Below are positions 45,782-56,870 of a stretch of 64,000 nucleotides of DNA, in pieces (position 1 is the first letter of the stretch; every line of letters starts with the position of its first letter). The DNA lies in assembly GCA_007922195.1 (NCBI GenBank), contig ML681963.1, positions 58,910,008-58,974,007 of the forward strand, in the 5' to 3' direction. The notes beneath the pieces are model-generated. The model worked only from the letters and a program-made list of their open reading frames with translations, did not search any database and was not told the origin of the DNA. Origin of the DNA: Podocnemis expansa. Its lineage: Eukaryota > Chordata > Testudines > Podocnemididae. Both the position numbers and the translations under genes were made by a program.

Positions 45782-46220
45782 TAGGTGATGACTAGAGGCA
45801 TTCTGTTGTTTTCTTTCTTTGGCTTCTCCTGTAGTAGTTGGCTTTGGGGTACCCGCCTGGCTCTGTCAATCTGTTTCTTCACTTTGCAGCTGGGCATTGT
45901 AGTTTTATGAATGCTTGATAGAGATCCTGAAGATATCTGTCTATTCTACAAGATGATCCATCACTCACATTACAACAAATGATTTGACTTCATCTTCCTC
46001 TGTATGCTTTTTCCCAGTATTTGAATCTTAACAACTATTTTGATTTGCTGTTACAGTGTGACCTGTTCCCATGCATTTATTTTCCCCCGTTCTGTAATTT
46101 CCCTCATCATCAAAGCATCTAACGAAGTGGGATTTTCCCCCATGAAAGCTCATGCAATAAATAAAATCTGTTAGTCTTTAAAAGTGCCACAGGACTCCTT
46201 GTTAGTTTTGCAAGGACAGA

Positions 46221-47515
46221 GTTATACTCAAGAGAAATGTACTTCTTCAACAGGTACAACCCTGTCTAAGTCAGAGCCCTTGAGACTCATAGGCCCAAGG
46301 AACTACCACGATCTTTTAATGGAACCTCCTGGACATTGCAGGCCATAGAACCTCATCCACCCACTCCTGCAACAGGTCCATAACTTGTGGCTGAAGTACT
46401 GATGTTCTCAAATCATAATTTAAAGTTTTGGAAGAATCCACCATTTACACTAGGTGAAACACTAACTGAAACCACCATTTATACTAGTTGAACCAGCCAG
46501 TAACCCATGTCCTATGGAGCAGAGGAATGTGAAAAACTCCAGTGCCTCTGCCAATGTGACCTAGGGGAAAGTTCTTTCCCACCCCCCATTATGGTGATCA
46601 ATTAGACCATAAGCATGTGGAGAAAACCCACCAGTCAGATACATGGGAAAGAATACTGCCTAGGCGTCCTCATCTAGTGCTTCATCTTTGGCACTTAAGA
46701 TATTTGAGAGCAGCATAATCTGCTTTAGATCTATCCAAGGTCAGTTAGAATACTACTGTTCACAATGAAAAGCAGTAATTTCACTATACTGATCAGAGTG
46801 GCCATCGTCATTGGGTTTGGTTTTGTTAATTAAAATCCTGTAATTATCTTGAGGAATAAAATACATGAAAATTCTTTGAACTTCACAATCAAGGTCTGTA
46901 TTCTTTATACAGACTTTACATGGGTTTACCCTTTTATAAAAATGTTAAATGTTATTTCCATTTATGAATAGGTAAATTAATGGGAAGAGGGATTGAGGAC
47001 TTGCTCAAGAGCATGGAAAGTGATCAGAAGAGCTAGGAACACTAATGAGTATTGCATCACAGCACTATGTTTAATCTACTAGACAACACTGCCTCATCTT
47101 GTTACCATGAGCATACAAATAAGACGCAATGGCTAAATTGCACCAATCAGTTCTGGTAGGATTCATTTTACCAAGCTCATTTGACACACTTTAAGATACA
47201 CCTCTGGGGTATGGTCATAGAAAAGCAGCTCATGAAATTTCCATCCTAGTATCCCAGTACTCTCACTATAGTAACCTGAGAACACAGATAAGAAATGCAT
47301 GTTTGAGTGTGCCTAGCATACATGGGCAAGCAAACAAATTCACCTGTGGTAATTTCTTCTAAAATCCCACTTTTCTTATCTATATATTCTGCAAAAAGTC
47401 CTTTATGACACACTTCAAAATAATTCAAACAGGTCACAGAGTTGCCAGTTTAGTTTAATGAATGAATGTTTTAACAATGAAAAAAAGGAATAACTGATAA
47501 ATTACTGAAGGCATG
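46221..47515. other. Spacer, no gene recognised
   Basis: No frames above 65 codons with any pattern. No named repeat. Confidence 0.5.
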
Positions 47516-47523
47516 AGCAGTTG

Positions 47524-48089
47524 CAGGGCTGGATTAACACAGGGCTATAGGGGCTGGAGCCAAGGCTCCAGCTGCTATGGCACCTGCCATACCCAGGACT
47601 GCCCAATGGCTGCATGGCATGAGTGGGCAGAAAGCCCCTGCCCTGCTGGCATGGGGGTTGAGAGGGTGTGGAGCGCTGGGCAGAGGTGCTTCTGCCCTGC
47701 CCCTGGGCCAGATGGTCCACCCCCAGCGTCGAGGTGAGTCAACACTATTCGCTCTGTTCTGGGGGTGCAGCCGGCTGGGGTGGCTGGTGCTCAGTATGGC
47801 TTCCAGTCTGGCCCTCTGGGGCCACCAGAGCCATACCACATGCCAGCTGACCCTGGCCTTGCTCCACCACTGGAACAGAGGTAACAGGGCCAACCTGCCC
47901 CTCCCCCAGTGGAGGGCCAGCCAGTCTGGGCACGGTAGCATGGCCTCTACCCCACCCCCAGCACCAGCCCAGGTGGAAGCCCCTGCAGTGGTGGGGCGCT
48001 GGGACCCCAGGCAAGGGGGAGTCAGACCAGAGGATGGACACACAGTGGTAGGGCAGCCCAGAGCCCCAAGGCCCCTTAATCCATGCCTG
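47524..48089. mobile_element. GC-rich hAT-type element with perfect 8-bp duplication
   Basis: Ends CAGGGCTGGATTAAC and the complement of CAGGCATGGATTAAGG. AGCAGTTG flanks it exactly (47516-47523 and 48090-48097). The 566-bp interior is GC-rich; overlapping frames of up to 203 codons on both strands are artefacts. Confidence 0.9.
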
Positions 48090-48097
48090 AGCAGTTG

Positions 48098-50978
48098 TGT
48101 CTGCTTTGGTAACTGATCCAACATATCCAGTTTACAACCGGTCATATGAGGCTTCTCCTATAACCTGGGGCCCAATTTTAACTCAGAATGCCTAAAAGCC
48201 ATCAGAATTTCCAAATAGTGATGTATCAGTATTACTAGAAGGAACACTTAAAAAAAAAGCTTTTAGTGTTATAATATACTTTGCAGAGGTGCCAATTGTC
48301 ATAGTCACAGACACATTCTGGAATCCTGTTTGTATTCACACATACTCTTAAGATAATCATATTTGAAAATTGTTCTTATAAATCAATATTAAATAGCTAT
48401 GAACAGTCACCTGTTGGGTAAAATTTAATCAGTATTTTGTTTTATAAAATATTTTCCACTTAATATTTTAAGATTTTTTTATTATACAAAACAGAAAAAT
48501 TTTCTGAGCAAGAGAAATGCTGTCATTTGTTTTCTGCCATTCACTTTTGCAGTACATTATAAATGAGTTTGTAATTTCCAGTTCCTAAAAGTTATCTCTA
48601 AATGCATATGGAATAGGGATTTACCTTTGGACAAAGTTTTCATAAACTAAAGATTTAAAATAAATTGTACTGCAGAAATTGTGATCTAATACCACAATCT
48701 TTACTTCCTTTAATGCAAAATTAATAACTTTATTTTATAAGCATTTTGAATCACAGCCTAAATCAACTCCCATTAGTAATTTTTGTCAAACATAAGCTTA
48801 AAACATCTGTTAGACTAAGAAGCTGATTGGTAAGTCCCTTTACAAACATAGGAAATGTTGTGCTTTTCCAGGGGAAACAAAAAAAACTTTCAGAAATAAA
48901 CTTCTGTATTGAGCTGATTTTCCCCATCTCTTTTACATTCTTTATGGTGATGGAAAAATAATCACTGCATCTCAGTGCAGGGTGATGGGAGTATGCTATA
49001 TTAACAGTAAATCAGGCAGAAACTGGTGGAAAGGGAACGTTTCAATGAGGTGCAGAGATATTATATCATTTTAAAGTACTTTCCTAGTCTCTCGTAATTC
49101 CCATGTAAATGTAAAGGGAGACAAAAATGACTCTTTCTGGGGAAGGTGACCGTTTGCACACAGACAGGCTGCTAGAGGAGTGCACTAAGCTTCAGGCTGG
49201 ACTTCACTTCAGTCAGCCTCACTGGTAACATTTCAGCTGAGCTTGGCAGTTAGTCAGTATTCCATTGTGCTGCCGTGGAGGGAACTTATTAGGATTCCTG
49301 TGCCCAAAGCCCACAAAATAAGAGTGCATCCATGATAAGATCCACTTGTAGGAAGATCCCTGTCATTGCTGATATTTCATTTTGGCTTATTAATGACATA
49401 CTGGTTCTCTGAAAACTCTATTTTGTTTCCCCTTCTTCATGAGTTTATCCCACCCTTTTGAGAATTTGCAAGAAAAAGAACTGTGTAGTTTCCCTGGCAA
49501 CAGGAGATGATTTACACTGAGAGTGAGACAAATTGAGGCTGTCCCCCCCTAGAGGCAGCAATAGCAGTTACACCGTCCAGAGCTAAAAGAAGCATGAAAG
49601 CCACTCCTGTCCCTTTTCATCACCTAGCAGTCTAAGAAAAAAATAGATTTAACTTACCATTCCTGCCATCTTCATTCCTCCATCCTCTTGCTCCTGATTC
49701 CTCTGCAAGCTTCACTGATCCTGACCTGACCCCTTCCACCTCTGCTGCTCAGTGTTCTACACCCTGTGGGGCGCAGCAAATGATGATATACAGAGAGATT
49801 CTAGCCTTGCAGACTAGGTTATGTGTTTTGATAGGTAGCCCACATTTGACACTTGTTGATATCTTAATCCCATAGCAACTGTTTCCTTTCTTAGCCTTTC
49901 CCAATACATTTTATCTGTTTGATCATCTTGTGGTAATTCATTATTACCAACAATGCTGACTGGTGATCAGATCCAGTAGAGGCCTGGGCCTGTAAAATAG
50001 AAAGTGAATTGAAGGTTCAGTGCATATGGGCAATGGCTCTGATAACAGCATATGAAGTGTGGCTTATTGACATTGCAAGAAGCCTTGCTCTTTAAATAAG
50101 GCATTCTTGGAGGGAGAATTTTTCAAGGCAGAGTAACACAATGGGAAGAAGCATTCTTCCCAAGACAGCACACACTGCTTTAGACTAAAGAAACATGGGA
50201 CTGAAAGGGTTCCTCTGTTCGGCGAAAGAAGATCCTTCCCTGACAGTGCAGGGAACAAGCAGTGCTCTGAGTCTTCAAGAAATCCTAGGCCTAAGGCTTT
50301 GCTCTCTTGCCACAGCAAAAGATGTAGATCCAGGCATTCTCCCTTCCAGTGAAAATCAAAGACAATGAATTAGAAGGACCAGCCTAAATGATAGTTTATA
50401 ATCAAGACCCTAAAAAAGAAGAAAGAAGGACTAGCAAAGCCACAGGAGGTCATTTGCACTTTGAAGGTCCATTGATGTGGTCCTGCCAGCTTCTCAGTCC
50501 TGTTAGCCTACTGTGCTGCACTTCACAGTTCAATCCCTGGCCACAGTCTTAAATAAATGACTCTACTCTTTACATTTATTTTGGAGCAAACAGAGCAAAA
50601 GAATAGATAACTTTTACCCTGAAGAAGTCCAACAAAAATTTCCAAAACCACTGCTATGGGCCCCATGCCTCAGACCTACTCAGCAGTTATAGGCACAGAA
50701 AGGTAAAGAAAGAGATAGACAATTGGGAAGATGAGAGTCTAGAGCACATGTGACGCTTAGGAGACCTAGCATCTGCCAGAACATCCAGCCACTGAAAGGA
50801 AGAAGTCATGTAATGAGGAAAAGACATATCTGGCAAAGGGTCCTCTGCAAAATCCTTTGCAGTTTAGACCTGGGGGCGGTAATGCTGTCTCTATGAGGGA
50901 GAGGTGAAGGAACTTACTGGCTGAGTGCTTTAGCTACCAAATGCTAAGTAGAATATTATAAGACACCATTAAGTAGGT
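48098..50978. other. Longest repeat-poor stretch, no gene recognised
   Basis: Very AT-rich from 48180 to 49000, then mixed. I found none of the window's transposon signatures in it. The longest frame (50064-50318, minus, 84 codons) has no recognisable pattern. If the window contains conserved regulatory DNA, this is the most likely place, but nothing in the sequence itself proves it. Confidence 0.45.
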
Positions 50979-50990
50979 TTGTCTTAACTA

Positions 50991-51184
50991 AAAAAACAAG
51001 GAGTTGTGTGGCACTTAAAGACTAACAGATTCATTTTTCGCATGAGCTTTTGTGGGAGAAAATCCCATTTCTTCAGATGCTCCCATGAAAGCTCATGCAA
51101 AAAATAAATCTGTTAGTCTTAAAGTGCCACACGACTCCTTGGTTTTTTTGCTGGACTAGACTAACATGGCTATCCCTTTGAAAA
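50991..51184. mobile_element. Inverted PLE-terminus unit with 12-bp duplication
   Basis: Left arm AACAAGGAGTTGTGTGG...AGACTAACAGATTC...GCATGAGCTTTTGTGGGAG faces right arm CCATGAAAGCTCATGC...AAATCTGTTAGTC...CGACTCCTTGG...CTAACATGGCTATCCC. TTGTCTTAACTA (50979-50990) and TTGTCTTATCTA (51185-51196) differ at one base. Confidence 0.9.
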
Positions 51185-51224
51185 TTGTCTTATCTAGCAG
51201 TTATTGCACATGGTAGTGCTCAGG

Positions 51225-51628
51225 GGCGATGTCTATACTTAGAAGGTTAGTTCAAATTAACTGAATTCGACTTAATTTAATTCGAACTAATAATTATTAG
51301 TTTGAATTAAGCTAATTCGAATTAACACAACCACACTAGAAATCCTAATTTAAACTAGCATGTCCAGGCACAGGACTTGCTAGTTTGAATCAGGTAGGGG
51401 GTGCTATTGCATAGGGAAAATCTAGCTGTCGTTAATTCCAACTAACAGTTCAAATTAACACAGCTACATTGGGTTAATTCGAACTGAGTTTGAATTAACT
51501 ATCAATTCAAACTTAAGGGAGGTTTTATAGATTCGAACTAGGTTTTCCTTATGCACTAACTTAGTGCACTAATTTAGTTTGAATTAAGCCTCCTTAATTT
51601 GAACTAAATTGTAAGTGTGGATATACCC
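51225..51628. mobile_element. Harbinger-type MITE, AGTTCGAACT/AATTCGAATT subfamily
   Basis: Ends GGCGATGTCTATAC and the complement of GGGTATATCCACAC, with AGG on both sides (51222-51224, 51629-51631). Palindromes are TTAATTCGAACTAA and GCTAATTCGAATTAAC. The core GCATGTCCAGGCACAGGACT matches that of the 43248 copy. Confidence 0.88.
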
Positions 51629-51682
51629 AGGGATTCTCACAGATATATATGGAGTCTCATGACATTCAAGTGCTGCTTAAAT

Positions 51683-51894
51683 CAGTGGTTCTCAGTCTTT
51701 TGCAGGTTATGACACACTTGGTGATATCTTATGACCCTACAGAACACACTGGCCTAGCCCAGTCCAGCCCATCCCCCATCACACTCCGTGGCCAAATCCA
51801 GCCATCTCCCTGGCTCTCTGTGACATACTTATCACTGTATGGCAACACAGTAATAGGTCCTGACACAGTGATTGAGAACCACTGGCTTAAATGA
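51683..51894 (+). mobile_element. hAT-type element with perfect 8-bp duplication
   Basis: Ends CAGTGGTTCTCAGTC and the complement of CAGTGGTTCTCAATC. GCTTAAAT flanks it exactly (51675-51682 and 51895-51902). Interior TTTTGCAGGTTATGACACAC matches 1491-1665 in the other orientation. Confidence 0.93.
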
Positions 51895-52151
51895 CCAGTG
51901 ATCTTAGTAATTCATTCTATTGTACCCACTTTCAACAAGATCCCTGGATAATTATAAGTACTACATGCTATACTGTTACTCTGGAAATGAAAGCTATATT
52001 GGACTATCTGGTCAATGCTACATTTGTTTGGCATGGTGAGTATTACATCTGTTACCTACATTGCATAAAGGACAGTTCTGCTTATTATTACGATCAGTTT
52101 CTTCATATTAGTAAAGGACATCCCTGAAAGACAAAGAGGGGCGGCATCTTA

Positions 52152-52485
52152 GGCTATGTCTACATCTGCCCAAATTAGTTCGGACTTGCTAGTCCGAAGT
52201 TTGAGGCTAGTCTGAACTAACCGCGCATTCTTGTTCGAACTAACACTTAGTTCAATCTAGAACGCACGATTAGTTCAAACTAATGGCTTAGTTTGAACTT
52301 CTTAAGTTCTAACTAAGCCTTAGTTCGGGTCTTGCTGATGCCTAGTTCGAACTAAAGCTCCAGCTAAGCACAGAGGTCTAAACTAAGCTTGGTACTAACT
52401 AGGTTGAACTGAGCTTTCCTTAGCTTAAACTAAGAAATTTCTTAGTCTTCTTAGTCTGGACTAATTTGCCAGTGTAGACATAGCC
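52152..52485. mobile_element. Harbinger-type MITE, AGTTCGAACT subfamily, perfect TTA duplication
   Basis: Ends GGCTATGTCTACA and the complement of the same, with TTA at 52149-52151 and 52486-52488, the canonical duplication. The interior is almost nothing but CTTAGTT(C/T)GAACTAA-like words, including TAGTCCGAAG and CTTAGTCTGGACTAA variants. It lacks the leader module. Confidence 0.93.
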
Positions 52486-52772
52486 TTAGTTTCTGTTATT
52501 CCAGCTTCAGGGTTGATCAAACAAAATGAATGCATAATGGATTCTGGATCAGACTCTGACCCTCACAGTGACCCCCTCTGACACAACTGAGAACTATCCC
52601 ACTGTGCAGGAATGAGCCAGTGAGGCATCATAGCTGGCTCCATATCACAACCCTCACCTAATGCCTCATGCTGGAACAGGAGCTGAAGACGGGGTGTGCC
52701 TGGAGTGCTGCTATACTCCAACGACCTCCAGCTGTCAGGATGGAGGGGGCTGTTATGCACTAGTACAAGCTG

Positions 52773-53183
52773 CAGGGCCGGCTCTAGTCATGAGCCAATG
52801 AGGCACTGGCTTGGGGTGCCGCAGCTTAGGGACACCACAGTGGGTCAGCCCAGAAGCTGGACCCTGTGCTCCCCCCGCTCCCCTGAGCCAGCAACTCTGC
52901 ACCAGGGGGGCTGAGCAGGCCAGTCCATGCTGCAGACTCCACTCTTGCCCTCCCTCTAGGCTGGCTCTCCCCATCTTAGGGCAGAACATCGGCCCAGGGG
53001 AGGGATGGGATAGCAAAGCCCAGACTCTGGGCTGGCCCATTCCACCCCTGGGCTGGCTGTTCCCTGTTCTGGGGGCGGGGTGAGCCGGCCCAGAGTGGAT
53101 GCTGAGTTCTACACCCCTCCCCACCGGGGGGGCACAAAAGCAAAAGCTGGCTCAAGGCGCCACCGCCTCTTGAGCCGGCTCTG
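52773..53183. mobile_element. GC-rich hAT-type element
   Basis: Ends CAGGGCCGGCTCTAGTCATG and the complement of CAGAGCCGGCTCAAG. Flanks ACAAGCTG and GCAAGATG agree at 6 of 8. GC-rich interior with artefactual overlapping frames. Confidence 0.82.
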
Positions 53184-53194
53184 GCAAGATGGTG

Positions 53195-54250
53195 GAGTGC
53201 CAAGGCCTTGGAAGCCCTGGAGCATAGGACATGCTGGTATATAGGGCTCTCAGCCCCTGGGTTCTGCAGTGAGCAGAGATGGGCCAGACCTAATGACAGG
53301 GAAATTATGTTTTCACCTGAAAGTCAGGGATATTATACATCAGAGTTATAAAGTAACAAAAGCAAAATTAATGTGCAGATTCTGGCATTTGCATAAATTT
53401 CAGCAAAAGTTGTTCATGGTAGGGCGAAAAATGTTTGCCCTTTTCACTCATCATTACAGATAACTTTACTTTATGTTTGTTTCAAATACATTTGATTTAC
53501 CATCTTGCATATGTAAAGAGCTATTTGTTGAAAGAAACTGCATACAAGCACTGACACCTATCCCCTGCAGTCTTTGTGTATTTAGTTACTCACTTCTAAG
53601 CTGCATCTCTGGAGTGATTTGTGTCACTGTAAAGACATCTGAGTCTCTGCAGTAATGGATAGTTACAATTATTGTCATTCTTTGTGTATTAGGCTATTCA
53701 CGGACTGAGTCCTATAACTTCTTTAAACCATATCAATAGATATGAACACACATACACAAAATTAACAAAAATTTTAAAAGTGATTAATTGGATTTCACAG
53801 GAAGTGCACACAAAATAAACTAGATGAAAACAAAAGTAAGAAAAGCTCAACAGATGTGACAGCCAGAGATTTTAAAAATACCCTTGGCTGCAGTACATTT
53901 TACCTACAGTACATTTTTCAAAAATAGAGCATAATTCAGGAATTTTATAAGTTGTTAATAGATGTACACAGCTAGATTTATTGCAGAAAAGATAGATGCA
54001 TATGTAGCAGGGAGGTGAGAACAAAAACAATAGTGTGTTTTGATCTAGAAACAAATCCACACTGATAATTACAGTTATAGTAGAATGACTCACAAGCCAC
54101 ATAGTGGCTGAAAAAAATGTCCTGGAAAAATAGAACTCAGAAATGTTTTAAGGATTTTTTGATGGCAACACTCTTTCAATATATACACAGAGAGGTATGT
54201 GGTTACAGATGTTTTGTGCACGCGTGTAAGTGTAGGTGTACACACACCAT
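53195..54250. other. Spacer, no gene recognised
   Basis: AT-rich. Frames of 60-76 codons only, no pattern. Confidence 0.5.
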
Positions 54251-54255
54251 ACAGG

Positions 54256-54472
54256 CCACATCTACATTACAGTCTGAGGTATGACTGCAGCATATGTAGG
54301 CACCCCCCCAAGCAAGTTTTGATCTAACTATCTTGAATCACTAGAACAGAGGCACTCAGGCTACTGTGGCTTGGCTGCCATTGTCCATTGAATGAATTAG
54401 ATCACTACTAACTTGGATATGTCTGCATGTGCATCAGTCACACCTCTGATTGCAGTGTAGGCATATCTTCAG
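54256..54472. mobile_element. Possible short MITE
   Basis: GGCCACATCTACATTACAG at the left and GTGTAGGCATATC at the right look like decayed versions of GG-TATGTCTACAC termini. CATATGTAGGC and GATATGTCTGCATG lie inside. No clear duplication. Confidence 0.35.
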
Positions 54473-54689
54473 AACTACAAGCTGTAATTATTGGAACTTC
54501 TCAGTGCTAGAGCAGAGCCCACCTCTAAGTCACCAGTACCCTGCCAAGTGTGCTGTAACTCCAAGCCATGTTCCATACGCAGTTCAGCAGCTATGGCTTG
54601 TGTGTCCTGGTAACTACTCATACACATGGCTAATGAACGGGAATTTTACTAGGGCTGTCAGGAAAGAGGTAGGTTGAAGATCCCTAAGT

Positions 54690-55081
54690 TCAAAGACTTA
54701 AAGCGTTACAGCTCAAAGCGAGCAATAGTGGTTCTTGTTCAGGCCACAGGGATAGTCCAGTCAAGAGAGCACCGTTACACCTAGTATCTGGGTTGCCCAG
54801 CCTCAGTTAGTGCCTCTCCTTAGAGCCCTTCTGCAATGGCTTCCTCTCCTATATAAGTCCCACCCAGCTCTGCACCTGGCTATATGTCCAGCAATCACAG
54901 CCCATTCTGCAAGTGGCTCCATACACAGTTCCTGGGGGTTCTTCTCTAAAGATTCTAGATAGGCATGTGGTTGTAACTTCCTCCACAGTTCCTTGTCACT
55001 TTCTGAATCAAAGTCTCTCCTTCTATCTGGGGAAACTGAAAGGGTAATAGGAAAAATAAGTGCTGTTAGGATCTGAATCAT
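54690..55081 (-). other. Unrecognised open frame and promoter-like sequence
   Basis: The minus-strand frame at 54803-55081 (92 codons) has a normal-looking, non-low-complexity composition, for example RRDFDSESDKELWRKLQPH and ESLEKNPQELCMEPLAEW, and I cannot place it in a family. A TATATAAG box sits in the same segment (54851-54858), readable on either strand, and CA/CT-rich sequence follows it. Possibilities are a fragment of an LTR whose frame is open by chance, a domesticated exon, or coincidence. No splice sites of note. Confidence 0.25.
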
Positions 55082-55256
55082 AAAGCTTTTGGGACAAGGA
55101 CTGTATTATTCTGTGTTTGTACAGAACATAGGAGAATGGAGCCCTGTTTGGCCCCTGAACTCTTCTGTAATGAACATAAATAATAACACAAGTAGAGACT
55201 AAAATTGCTCAGTGAAACATCCCATGAGTGTAAATTGTGAAAAATCTCACCAGTGC

Positions 55257-55450
55257 TAGGCACAGATTAACACCTTTGTGGGCCCAGGGCTGTAAGATTT
55301 TTGTGGGGCCTCTGACTGGCCACCCACAAGCCTGGGGGGCAGAAGAGGGAAGTCTCTGGCACCTGGGGGACCATGCTTAGATTGATGCCCCCTCCCATCA
55401 GCAGCAGCACACCATGGGAGGGGTCTTTGGGCCCATATCCCACTCCTTTC
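55257..55450. repeat. Fragment of a GC-rich hAT-like repeat
   Basis: AGGCACAGATTAACACC resembles the CAGGGCTGGATTAAC terminus of 47524-48089, followed by GGGCCCAGGGCTG and GGGGCCTCTG words. The opposite end is not found. Confidence 0.4.
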
Positions 55451-55459
55451 CCACCCATC

Positions 55460-56785
55460 ACCAGTAGCAGCTCAGACTCACAGAGTCAAGGAGAGTCTGT
55501 GGGTCTGTGTCCTGCTCTCTCCCTGTTGTGGAGACAGTGAGGCAACCTTGACAGGCTCTGCTTGAGTCCCTTCTTATGCCCAGTGCAGGGTTAGAGGACA
55601 TCCTAACTATCTGTGAACTGTCACAGCCTGGGCAGTGGGGCTCCTGTTCTCACATTTCCCTCCAGTCCTCCCTCCCTCCCCACATCCCCCCTTCCTTCAC
55701 AGTGTCCCCCTCACTCACATCTGCCTCTACTTCAACCTCCTTCCCCCAGCCCTTAACTTCCTTGTCCCCTGACTGTCTCACAATGCACAATGAGAGATGA
55801 TCCGTGTAACTTTCCTGTTCACTTTGGCAATGTAATTGTAGGGTTTGATGCAAAATGTGCCATGCAAGGTTCCCTTTTAAATACTCTCCCATATTATTAT
55901 GGTATCATGTTTCCTGCAGTATTATGTATGTGTACAGATGTGAAGCATGCCTCCAGGCATATTACATGTCTCAACCCATCAAAGCTATTTCTCAGTGTGG
56001 AGGTTGGAGAGATGCATGACAAAGACAGTGTAAACTGAGCTCCCTGGCTCAGGTGGGATAAAGACAATCACACAGCAGCACAGAGGGGGAGGTCTCCCAT
56101 TTTTTCTGAATGAAGAAGATCACCTGGCTAGAAGGAGGAGTTGGGGGGGGGGATTTGAAAACAACTACATACACTTGGAACTGGGAGACACTTTTGGTCA
56201 GAGAAACACCATCTTGAAAACAACTCCAAGAGACTGAACCTATCCTCAAGGCCAGGAGGGCCAAGACTGGTTGAACACTACTGACAGTCAATCTTGTGGG
56301 TAAGAATGAGGAAAAAAATCAGAGAGTAATGCTGGATAGTGTTGTTAGATTAGCATGCATTTTATCTCTTTCATTTGGTTGCAGTAACTCCTGACTCCTT
56401 TATCAAGTGACTGTGCATTGATTTTCTATATACTCACTTAAAATTGTGTTCTGATCAATAAATTAATGTTTGTTTTATCTAAATCTGTGTGAACTTTAAA
56501 GGGTGTGAATGAGTGAAGCTGCATATAACCATTTCTTTGACAAATGGATGGAAGTTCCTGGTGTGGTGCCTGAGGGCTGGAGGTGCTTGTTGAGGTACCA
56601 TCCCTTGAGTGGCTAGATAGCACACATCCACTGCCAGGGACTGCTTACACACAGGAGACAGGTGTGGACTGATTCAGGAGTGAGTGATCACCTTGCATTG
56701 CAGGGTGTATCAGGGCTCAGGAGTGGAGATCTGGAGGTCACAGAGGCACACTGGACCAGATTCTGGGAGGGGAATGTCACAGTGA
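55460..56785. other. Spacer, no gene recognised
   Basis: C/T-rich between 55640 and 55770, otherwise ordinary. Frames of 60-82 codons without pattern. Confidence 0.5.
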
Positions 56786-56788
56786 CAA

Positions 56789-56870
56789 AGTTGGATTTTC
56801 TCCCATGAAACCTCATGTGATAAATACATTTGTTAGTCTTTAAAAGTGCCTCTAGGCTCCTTGTTTGTTT
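56789..56870 (+). repeat. PLE terminus fragment
   Basis: GTTGGATTTTCTCCCATG, CCTCATGTGATAAATACATT, TTGTTAGTC, GGCTCCTTGTTTGTTT: one arm. Confidence 0.8.

Larger units (their letters stand above)
44035..46208 (-). mobile_element. Penelope-like element with inverted termini and 12-bp duplication
   Basis: A complete but internally shortened insertion. Left terminal repeat: AGGGGTAGCCATGTTAGCC...AAGGAGTCCTACTGCAC...GCATGAGCTTTCATGGGAG...CATCAGATGCTTTG. Right, inverted: AAAGCATCTAACGAAGTGGG...CATGAAAGCTCATGC...CTGTTAGTC...GGACTCCTTGTTAGTTT. TGCAAGGATAGA (44023-44034) and TGCAAGGACAGA (46209-46220) differ at one base. The minus-strand interior codes for the linker and endonuclease end of the PLE protein; the reverse transcriptase core is missing. 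Removing the MITEs at 44104-44534 and 45355-45781 leaves about 1.3 kb. Confidence 0.9.

Noticed and set aside
47534..48145. Overlapping frames of up to 203 codons on both strands
   Set aside because: They lie within a hAT element with a perfect 8-bp duplication and are low-complexity Pro/Gly/Trp/Ser sequence.
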